Shown here piece after piece: positions 1-4,716 of a DNA stretch of 16,538 bases. A program made the position numbers and the translations under genes. Each line of letters begins with the position of its first letter. Position 1 is the stretch's first letter. Origin of the DNA: Peptococcaceae bacterium UBA7185 (GTDB lineage: Bacteria > Bacillota > Peptococcia > Peptococcales > Peptococcaceae); the NCBI GenBank assembly GCA_002491065.1, contig DKVF01000069.1, positions 1 to 16,538 of the forward strand. Reading direction: 5' to 3'. The notes beneath the pieces were generated by a model. The model had not been told where the DNA came from and did not search any database. It saw only the letters and a program-made list of their open reading frames with translations.

Positions 1-58
1 TCTATGCTGCTTTTTGTATTTGAATAGGCAATCAATGGGGATGTAAAAAAGTTCTCGG

Positions 59-102
59 AAAAAACAGCCATGATAGTACAGATTAGTAACTATACATGGC
101 TG
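59..102 (-). terminator. hairpin with U-tract, terminator for leftward transcription
   Basis: Arms at 65-77 and 89-102 pair over 13 bp with one bulged base. On the minus strand the stem is followed by six T (A run at 59-64). No gene that it would serve is seen between it and the tRNA, so it may belong to lost or decayed sequence. Confidence 0.5.
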
Positions 103-212
103 CTCTTATGTTTAAACCTGTTTTCAGCGTTTTTAGGCACACCTACAAAAGTCTGGCGCAAAACAGGCTTCTAAAAAGATATTTGCAGAATATATGACTA
201 TTTTTACAATAA
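103..212. other. gene-free stretch, probably decayed
   Basis: No open frame with a start and ribosome site was found here. The stretch lies directly upstream of the integrase remnant and probably holds more of that gene in an unrecognisable state. In the remnant's frame, the codons at 198-212 sit where a tyrosine recombinase would have its Leu-Arg-His-Thr box, but they read Leu-Phe-Leu-Gln-stop. An 8-bp inverted repeat (151-158 with 283-290) spans the region; its meaning is unknown. Confidence 0.4.
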
Positions 213-404
213 TTTATAGCCTCGTGGTTAATTCATCAAAAAATTCCAGTTACAACGGTATCAAGACTATTGGGGTACAGTTCGCCAGACATTACTTTGA
301 AAATCTACGCGCATATTATCAATATTGCATATTTGCAAAAATGCAGCGAAATTAATAAATATTTAAACGAAACGGCAAATGGAATCGTGCAAGAGAGCCG
401 ATAA
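213..404 (+). pseudogene. tyrosine recombinase (phage-type integrase), C-terminal remnant
   Basis: The frame starting at 213 reads FIASWLIHQKIPVTTVSRLL, then GYSSPDITLKIYAHI. This is the standard C-terminal end of phage or ICE tyrosine integrases: the helix after the RH box, the LGH box, and the nucleophile Tyr (codon 306-308) in the TLxIYAH motif. There is no start codon; a stop at 210-212 interrupts the frame just where the Arg-His box should be. The conserved His of LGH is Tyr here. The frame ends at 402-404, but the +1 frame stays open from 367 to 498 and looks like an integrase tail, which suggests a frameshift near 370-400. The catalytic core is therefore incomplete and the gene is dead. 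It points at the 3' end of tRNA-Ser, the usual geometry of an element integrated in a tRNA gene. Confidence 0.75.
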
Positions 405-425
405 ATGCGATAAATTTTTTCAGTC

Positions 426-447
426 TGTTATCAAATTGTTATCAAAT
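426..447. repeat. tandem 11-bp direct repeat
   Basis: TGTTATCAAAT occurs twice without a gap (426-436, 437-447), between the integrase remnant and tRNA-Ser. Paired short direct repeats at this spot resemble arm-type binding sites of tyrosine integrases. That role is inferred from position only. Confidence 0.6.
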
Positions 448-499
448 GGCCAAATGAATTTCAAATATAACCAATTTGTGAATAAAATACCGATATAAC

Positions 500-536
500 A
501 AAAAACCGCTTAACCTTATTGGTTGAGCGGTTTTTT
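500..536 (-). terminator. bidirectional terminator after tRNA-Ser
   Basis: A 16-bp stem with one wobble pair (arms 500-515 and 521-536) has a 5-nt loop, and A and T runs form its ends. It therefore gives a U-tract in both directions. It lies 1 nt beyond the CCA end of tRNA-Ser and also closes the former integrase frame on the plus strand. Confidence 0.85.
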
Positions 537-537
537 C

Positions 538-627
538 TGGCGGAGAGAAAGGGATTTGAACCCTTGATACAGTTGCCCGTATACACGCTTTCCAGGCGTG
601 CTCCTTCGACCACTCGGACATCTCTCC
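538..627 (-). tRNA. tRNA-Ser (anticodon GGA)
   Basis: The minus strand reads GGAGAGATGTCCGAGTGG at the 5' end and ends TCTCTCC-G-CCA, so the acceptor stem pairs fully and CCA is encoded. The anticodon stem-loop has loop CTGGAAA, giving anticodon GGA (reads UCC/UCU). The long variable arm and the GGTTCAAATCC T-loop are as expected for a type II serine tRNA. A good promoter lies upstream and a terminator directly downstream, so it is transcribed alone. Confidence 0.95.
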
Positions 628-647
628 ATGTGCTTTCAGCAAGTGAT

Positions 648-676
648 AGTTTATCATGTTTGCCTGGACAAGTCAA
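648..676 (-). promoter_or_regulatory. sigma-A-type promoter of tRNA-Ser
   Basis: On the minus strand TTGACT (671-676), a 17-nt spacer and TAAACT (648-653) lie just upstream of the tRNA 5' end at 627. Confidence 0.75.
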
Positions 677-836
677 GCAAAAAAACAAAAAATTTCATTA
701 AATTTTTGAGAAATCGGCAGAGGCAAGAATTGAAAATATAATTTATGTAAGAATTTCTTAACAAGGGTATAACAGAATATGCGCAAACCTCAATTTTTCC
801 ATAAGTATCTTGAATAAGCCTATAGTAAAATTTATG

Positions 837-865
837 TTTTCGTTGGGTATCAAATGTGTTATAAT
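837..865 (+). promoter_or_regulatory. promoter of the duplicated-motif small protein
   Basis: A perfect TATAAT (860-865) has an extended -10 TG before it. At 17 nt upstream lies only a poor -35 (TTTTCG). The predicted transcript has a leader of about 45 nt before the ATG at 917. Confidence 0.6.
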
Positions 866-916
866 AAAAAAGTAAAAGAGATATATAAGTGCTATTTTTT
901 AAGGAGGGAATTTAAG

Positions 917-1120
917 ATGAATGGTATGGGATTAGACAAAGAAACTTGCCAGAATGTGAAAAAAGTAGCCTCCAAATACGGCTATACTGTTGTTTGCGAT
1001 GAAAAAGAACAAGAATTAGAGGATGCTGATTTGGTTCTGTCGGCAAGTGAACAGTGCGAGAGCGTGAAAAAAGTAGCTTCCAAAGTAGGTTACACTGTTG
1101 TGTGTGATGAGGAAGCCTAA
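917..1120 (+). CDS. 67-residue protein with two CX15C repeats, function unknown
   Basis: I do not recognise a family. The ATG at 917 is chosen because a strong AAGGAGG site (901-907) precedes it; a longer frame from 854 would run through that site. The protein is two copies of one 19-residue unit (residues 11-29 and 47-65) of pattern C-x2-VKKVASK-x-GYTVVCDE, joined by an acidic, small-residue linker. The only cysteines are 11, 27, 47 and 63, so each unit is framed by a pair. No signal peptide or membrane segment is present, and the protein is highly charged. The gene has its own promoter and terminator, so it is monocistronic. Possible roles are metal or redox binding by cysteine pairs, or a two-core precursor peptide; no modifying enzyme lies nearby. 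The gene call is good; any function is speculation. Confidence 0.8.
   Translation: MNGMGLDKETCQNVKKVASKYGYTVVCDEKEQELEDADLVLSASEQCESVKKVASKVGYTVVCDEEA
947..1111 (+). repeat. internal duplication in the small protein gene
   Basis: Codons 947-1003 and 1055-1111 encode nearly the same 19 residues, with a period of 108 nt. The DNA is also similar (both contain GTGAAAAAAGTAGC), but many third positions differ. The duplication is thus either not very recent or has been kept at protein level. Confidence 0.85.
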
Positions 1121-1146
1121 TGGCATAATATTTTAGCAGAATAGAG

Positions 1147-1206
1147 AGAGCTGTTTGTGAGAAATGCAAAGATATGCATTTTGAACAGGCAGTTCTTTTG
1201 TTTTGT
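1147..1206 (+). terminator. imperfect hairpin terminator after the small protein gene
   Basis: AAATGCA (1162-1168) pairs with TGCATTT (1175-1181) and CTGTT (1151-1155) with AACAG further out. A T-rich tract (TTCTTTTGTTTT) follows. The stem has unpaired bases. Confidence 0.55.
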
Positions 1207-1440
1207 GTTGCACACGTGTAGGCTGTCTTGGAAGCATAAAAATACTTATGGCGTTTATGTACATAAAATGAATAAATATGCATGAAGCTGAGGGGGGACT
1301 ATCGAAATAGTTCTAAAAAAATATACAAGCAAAACAAAAAGAATCCATTGCAAATGCCAAAAGGCTATTTGGGGAGGACTATATCGTGTTAAAAAACTAC
1401 GAAAAATTTTTACAGCAGAGAAATAATTATGTGGATTTCT
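1207..1440. other. intergenic stretch, no confirmed gene
   Basis: Two similar purine-rich stretches, at about 1290-1304 and 1371-1386, share the pattern G-rich run, then GGACTAT, then CG. The first sits in a small hairpin (GACTAT / ATAGTT around CGA-A). The second could serve as ribosome site for the doubtful short frame at 1386. No RNA family was recognised. Confidence 0.35.
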
Positions 1441-1514
1441 TTGTATTTGCGGCATATTTATGTTATGATAAAGACATATTTCAGAGGAGGGATTGGTATG
1501 GCTTTCTTAGATGA
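1386..1514 (+). CDS. possible 42-residue leader peptide (doubtful)
   Basis: A GTG at 1386 follows GGGGAGG with a spacing of about 8 nt. It opens a 42-codon frame (MLKNYEKFLQQRNNYVDFF...) that overlaps the start of the next gene in another frame. The composition is plausible, but the frame covers the promoter of that next gene (1441-1469), which argues against it. No family is recognised. Confidence 0.2.
   Translation: MLKNYEKFLQQRNNYVDFFVFAAYLCYDKDIFQRRDWYGFLR
1441..1469 (+). promoter_or_regulatory. promoter of the small helical protein gene
   Basis: TTGTAT (1441-1446), a 17-nt spacer and TATGAT (1464-1469) with an extended -10 TG. The ribosome site AGAGGAGGG follows shortly after. Confidence 0.65.
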
Positions 1515-1773
1515 TTTTGGGAAAAAATTGAGTACAGCGGCAGACTTGGCAGTTGACAAAGCAAAAGACTTGGCTGAAATTGGAAAATTGAAATTAGACA
1601 TCGCTGCGGAAGAAAAAGAAATAAATAATTTGTATATCCAAATTGGCAAATCAGTATATTTTTTGGAAAAGGAAAATCCAGATAGCGTTTACGCTGCCGA
1701 ATGCCAAAATATTGGCGAACGGCTGCAACGGATTACAGAACTGCAGGAGGAAGCAGAACGAGAAAAACTATAA
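1498..1773 (+). CDS. small helical conserved protein (91 residues)
   Basis: The start at 1498 is preceded by GAGGAGGG, so the longer frame from 1429 is not used. The N-terminus MAFLDDFGKKLSTAADLAVD, followed by KAKDLAEIGKLKLDI, matches a widespread type of short Bacillota protein. It has an amphipathic N-terminal helix, then a K/E-rich coiled-coil segment ending in a YxxIGK motif (about residues 45-55). In many relatives a zinc ribbon follows; here there is none and only one Cys (about residue 72). The rest is a second helix rich in Glu (residues 75-91). The function of these proteins is not known; a membrane-surface or protein-binding role is a guess. It is monocistronic, with its own promoter and terminator. 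Confidence 0.85.
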   Translation: MAFLDDFGKKLSTAADLAVDKAKDLAEIGKLKLDIAAEEKEINNLYIQIGKSVYFLEKENPDSVYAAECQNIGERLQRITELQEEAEREKL

Positions 1774-1802
1774 TGTTGCATGAATTATTTTGACAGAGAA
1801 GG

Positions 1803-1850
1803 CCCTAATAGAATTTGTTGGCATATGCCGCAATTTTATTAGGGTTTTGT
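1803..1850 (+). terminator. terminator
   Basis: CCCTAATAGAATT (1803-1815) pairs with AATTTTATTAGGG (1832-1844) with one wobble, followed by TTTTGT. Confidence 0.8.
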
Positions 1851-1888
1851 ATTATGTGCAGAAATGAATTTGGGTGAAAATAAAACAG

Positions 1889-1907
1889 TTAGACAAAAAA
1901 CGTCTAA
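1889..1907. promoter_or_regulatory. perfect inverted repeat in the lysR promoter, putative operator
   Basis: TTAGAC-N7-GTCTAA covers the -35 box and part of the spacer. A third copy of the half-site TTAGAC lies at 1956-1961, just before the ribosome site. The place fits autorepression by the LysR protein, which is common in that family. The repeat is not a strict T-N11-A box, so the binder is inferred. Confidence 0.5.
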
Positions 1908-1918
1908 ATTGTTATACT
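1889..1918 (+). promoter_or_regulatory. lysR promoter
   Basis: TTAGAC (1889-1894), an 18-nt spacer and TATACT (1913-1918). The start of transcription would be near 1925, about 50 nt before the gene. Confidence 0.6.
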
Positions 1919-1977
1919 GTATAGGAAATATGTTAAAAAGGGCGTTATCGTAAGGTTAGACAGGGGGGATGGCGGCA

Positions 1978-2889
1978 GTGCGGTTAGAGAATTTGCAACA
2001 GATTATTGAAATAGAAAAGCAACAATCGGTGTCAAAGGCGGCCAAAGCGTTATATATGAGTCAACCTGCATTGAGTGGTGCGTTGAATCACTTGGAGGAT
2101 GAGATAGGTGTACGTCTATTTGAACGCACGCCTACTGGTGTTGTACCAACGCCGGAAGGAACAGATATTTTGCAATTAGCCAAACAGATTATGGAATGCA
2201 CCAATCAGATTTTAAATTACGGGAAACAAAATCAAGATCTATACGGCGAGGTGACTGTGTTGATCACCCAGGCTTACGGTTTTTTGTATTCGGATATCAT
2301 GGTGGAATATAAGAAACAATTTCCAAAAGCAGAATTGAATCTGCAGGTGCGTACCCCGGAAAAAATTGTAGAAGAACTTTCACAGGGGACTGCTAATATT
2401 GGGGTTACTTTGTGGGAACTGTTGCCAGAACAGACGCCAGATGTATTAAAAGATGCAGGGTTACAATATGAGACCTTTGGCAGTCACTCGATGATGGCCT
2501 TTGTCAGTCAGGATAATCGTTTTGCTGAAAACGAAAGCGTTACATTGCAGGAACTGCGGCAGGAGCAATTTGTAGCATATTCGCCCAGTTACTGGGCCGC
2601 AACTAATAAAAAGATTCAAGCCAGGAATGAGCCACTAGTTATGACGGACAGAGAAAATCTAAAACGCTTGGTGAGTAGTGGGAAAGCTATCGCTTTGATG
2701 CCAGAAACATTTGCTATGCATGACCTATACTGTGATCAGGGACTGATTAAATTGATTCCTATTGAGGGCAGTGAGAACTTTAGCAAAGGAATTGACTATT
2801 TGCTTTATCCAGCAAAAAGGAAGCTGACTTTGTTGGAGCAGAATACCTTAGCGATTCTTCGCGAAATTCTTACGGATGTTATGCTGTAA
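1978..2889 (+). CDS. LysR-family transcriptional regulator
   Basis: The first ~60 residues form the LysR winged helix-turn-helix (SVSKAAKALYMSQPALSGAL, then a long linker helix HLEDEIGVRLFERT). A C-terminal periplasmic-binding-protein-like effector domain follows (residues ~90-300). I take the GTG at 1978 as start: the G-run at 1963-1968 lies 9 nt before it, whereas it abuts the ATG at 1969 directly. The choice changes only three residues. The protein is about 303 residues, normal for the family. It probably controls the two genes downstream (sulfotransferase-like protein and permease) and itself; an inverted repeat lies in its own promoter and another before the next gene. The effector is unknown, but an organic anion handled by the neighbours is the simple guess. 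Confidence 0.9.
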   Translation: MRLENLQQIIEIEKQQSVSKAAKALYMSQPALSGALNHLEDEIGVRLFERTPTGVVPTPEGTDILQLAKQIMECTNQILNYGKQNQDLYGEVTVLITQAYGFLYSDIMVEYKKQFPKAELNLQVRTPEKIVEELSQGTANIGVTLWELLPEQTPDVLKDAGLQYETFGSHSMMAFVSQDNRFAENESVTLQELRQEQFVAYSPSYWAATNKKIQARNEPLVMTDRENLKRLVSSGKAIALMPETFAMHDLYCDQGLIKLIPIEGSENFSKGIDYLLYPAKRKLTLLEQNTLAILREILTDVML

Positions 2890-2909
2890 TTTTTAGATGA
2901 TATGAATAC

Positions 2910-2947
2910 GATATCCTATCAGAACTGCTGATAGGGTATCTTTTTTT
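2910..2947 (+). terminator. lysR terminator
   Basis: A 13-bp stem (GATATCCTATCAG with CTGATAGGGTATC, one wobble) is followed by seven T. It separates lysR from the next gene. Confidence 0.9.
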
Positions 2948-2966
2948 ATGGATATCCTTTTCATAA
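2946..2966. promoter_or_regulatory. inverted repeat upstream of the sulfotransferase-like gene, putative LysR site
   Basis: TTATG-N11-CATAA lies directly behind the lysR terminator. If the promoter below is right, its centre is about 50 nt upstream of the transcription start, the usual place for activation by LysR proteins. The link is inferred from position. Confidence 0.4.
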
Positions 2967-2972
2967 GATAAA

Positions 2973-3001
2973 TTGATACAATGAATATAGGAAGAAATAA
3001 T
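2973..3001 (+). promoter_or_regulatory. possible promoter of the sulfotransferase-like gene
   Basis: TTGATA (2973-2978), a 17-nt spacer and a poor AATAAT (2996-3001). A weak -10 would suit an activator-dependent promoter. Confidence 0.35.
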
Positions 3002-3034
3002 AACAAGATAGATAACAAAAAGGAGGAATTCATT

Positions 3035-4462
3035 ATGGGAAAACCATCGGTACATCCTATGGGTACAATCATTTACAAGCCGGAAAAATGCTTTAATGGC
3101 TACACACTATTTCAGGCTAATGAACACGGCGCTACGCTAGTTGATATGAACGGCGGTGTGGTGAATCACTGGAGAGGACTGCAGGGGTTTCCAAATAAAC
3201 TGCTTCCTGGAGGTCAGGTTTTTGGCTCCCGTGCTGAACGCAACGGCACTTACGGCTGGCAGGATCAAAAAGATCTAGTGCAGGTGGACTGGGATGGCAA
3301 TGTGACCTGGCAATTTAAGCAGAATGAATATGTGGAGGATCCAGGCTATGATGGCGAGTGGATGGCTCGTCAACATCATGATTATCAGCGGGAAGGGAAT
3401 CCGGTAGGCTACTATGTGCCCGGTATGGAATGTAAAACAGACAGCGGCAACACGTTGATTTTGACACACACTGATGTAACTGTGCCGGAGATTTCTTTGC
3501 ATAAACTGATTAGCGACCGTATGATTGAGGTGGATTGGGAAGGGAATATTCTTTGGGATTGGTGTGTGCATGAGCATTTTGACGAATTGGGCTTCGATGA
3601 GGCAGCTAAAAATGTTCTGGCCCGTAATCCCAATATTGTAGGTAATGGACAGGGCGATTGGATGCATATTAACTGCATGAGTGTACTGGGACCTAATAAA
3701 TGGTATGATGCAGGCGATGAACGGTTCCATCCGGATAATATCATCTGGGACGGCAGAGCAACTAATATAATTGCGATTATTGATAAAAAAACCGGTAAAC
3801 TGGTGTGGAAATTAGGGCCGGACTATACAACGGGAAAAGCAAAAGAAATTGGACAAATTATTGGGCAACACCATGCGCATATGATTCCCAGAGGATTGCC
3901 AGGTGAAGGGAACATTTTAATTTTTGATAACGGCGGCTGGGCTGGTTATGGGGCTCCGAATCCTTCCGCACCAACGGGGAATAATAACGCTCATCGTGAT
4001 TATTCCCGTGTGATTGAAATCGACCCGGTAAAGATGGAAATTGTGTGGCAGTGTCGGCCTATGGATATCGGGTGCCCGCAACCATTTGTGGCTGACCATT
4101 TTTATAGTTGCTATATCAGCAGTGCCCAGCGGCTGCCTAACGGCAATACGTTAATTACTGAAGGTTCTGATGGCCGTTTGCTGGAAGTGACAGCGGACCA
4201 TGAAATCGTGTGGGAATATATCAGCCCTTATTTTGGTGAAAAAGGAATCAAAACTAATATGGTATACCGGGCTTATCGCTATCCCTATGATTATGTGCCA
4301 CAGGTGGAACCACCAAAAGAAGTGGCTATTGCGCCAATAGACAACGTGGATTACCGTTTGCCTGGGGCCAGAAGCAAGGAATTCCGTCGCATGGTCAATG
4401 TGGAAGGAACAGAAGGTTATGGAGAAGTTTCGGGATTTTGTTTAGCAAAAGAAGAAGAGTGA
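3035..4462 (+). CDS. arylsulfate sulfotransferase-like protein, cytoplasmic
   Basis: The ATG at 3035 follows AAAGGAGG; the longer frame from 2981 lacks a site. The 475 residues show repeated propeller-blade motifs of the type (V/I)D-x-x-G-x-(I/V)W: VDWDGNVTWQF (~84), VDWEGNILWDW (~166), IDKKTGKLVWKLGP (~249), IDPVKMEIVWQC (~329), VTADHEIVWEY (~385). DWMHIN (~208) and QHHAHMIP (~278), with FDNGGW and LPNGNTLITEGSDGRLLEV, match the conserved boxes of arylsulfotransferases (PF05935). H211 and the H279/H280/H282 group are the candidate active-site histidines. That family moves sulfate from one phenol ester to another phenol without PAPS. Unlike the periplasmic E. coli enzyme there is no signal peptide, so it should act in the cytoplasm and need a substrate importer; the next gene is an anion permease. 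The family is clear; the true substrate is not. Confidence 0.85.
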   Translation: MGKPSVHPMGTIIYKPEKCFNGYTLFQANEHGATLVDMNGGVVNHWRGLQGFPNKLLPGGQVFGSRAERNGTYGWQDQKDLVQVDWDGNVTWQFKQNEYVEDPGYDGEWMARQHHDYQREGNPVGYYVPGMECKTDSGNTLILTHTDVTVPEISLHKLISDRMIEVDWEGNILWDWCVHEHFDELGFDEAAKNVLARNPNIVGNGQGDWMHINCMSVLGPNKWYDAGDERFHPDNIIWDGRATNIIAIIDKKTGKLVWKLGPDYTTGKAKEIGQIIGQHHAHMIPRGLPGEGNILIFDNGGWAGYGAPNPSAPTGNNNAHRDYSRVIEIDPVKMEIVWQCRPMDIGCPQPFVADHFYSCYISSAQRLPNGNTLITEGSDGRLLEVTADHEIVWEYISPYFGEKGIKTNMVYRAYRYPYDYVPQVEPPKEVAIAPIDNVDYRLPGARSKEFRRMVNVEGTEGYGEVSGFCLAKEEE

Positions 4463-4526
4463 AATATGGTGAAAGGTTGCAATATTATCGCGAAGATTTG
4501 ACACCCAAAAGGCATAGCAAGTCCTT

Positions 4527-4553
4527 AATTCAAACAGAAATTTTGCTTGAATT
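4527..4553. repeat. imperfect inverted repeat
   Basis: AATTCAA (4527-4533) and TTGAATT (4547-4553), with further inner pairing, are centred at 4540. There is no T-run, so it may be an operator or an RNA hairpin after the sulfotransferase-like gene. Confidence 0.35.
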
Positions 4554-4607
4554 ATTGTATGCGATAGAGTGTATTTTCTAAAAATTTTTATGAAACTTAG
4601 AAGGAGA

Positions 4608-4655
4608 AAATCTAGTAGATACGTAGGACTTTTCTCCTGCATATCTACTAGATTT
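4608..4655 (+). promoter_or_regulatory. long near-perfect hairpin between sulfotransferase-like gene and permease
   Basis: A perfect 13-bp outer stem (4608-4620 with 4643-4655) continues inward through 8 more positions (one mismatch, one wobble) to a 6-nt loop CTTTTC at 4629-4634. AGGAGAAAA (4602-4610) can instead pair perfectly with TTTTCTCCT (4630-4638), which would break the main stem. No clean U-tract follows. It could be a weak terminator or attenuator, an mRNA end protector, or an operator. Confidence 0.5.
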
Positions 4656-4664
4656 ATAATTTCT

Positions 4665-4691
4665 TTTAGATTTGTATATTTTTGATAAAAT
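4665..4691 (+). promoter_or_regulatory. possible permease promoter
   Basis: TAAAAT (4686-4691) with a weak TTTAGA (4665-4670) at 15 nt. The spacing is short; read-through from the upstream gene is an alternative. Confidence 0.25.
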
Positions 4692-4716
4692 ATAGTTTTT
4701 GAAATGGGGGATTTCT

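Noticed and set aside
365..400. Frame reading KRNGKWNRAREP as an integrase N-terminal arm-binding domain
   Set aside because: The overlapping frame from 213 gives a far better match to an integrase C-terminus (LLGYSSPDITLKIYAHI). The KRNGKW reading has stop codons just upstream.
442..701. Short frames over the tRNA-Ser gene
   Set aside because: They are accidental translations of a structural RNA gene.
947..1111. The 108-nt period repeat as a CRISPR or DNA-level satellite
   Set aside because: There are only two copies, in frame and with synonymous differences, so it is a protein-level duplication.
912..1283. 123-codon minus-strand frame over the duplicated-motif gene
   Set aside because: The plus-strand gene has a promoter, ribosome site, terminator and a protein-level repeat; the minus frame has none of these.
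3275..3730. 151-codon open frame on the minus strand inside the sulfotransferase-like gene
   Set aside because: It is antisense to a gene with clear family motifs, has no ribosome site or known domain, and is typical of shadow frames.
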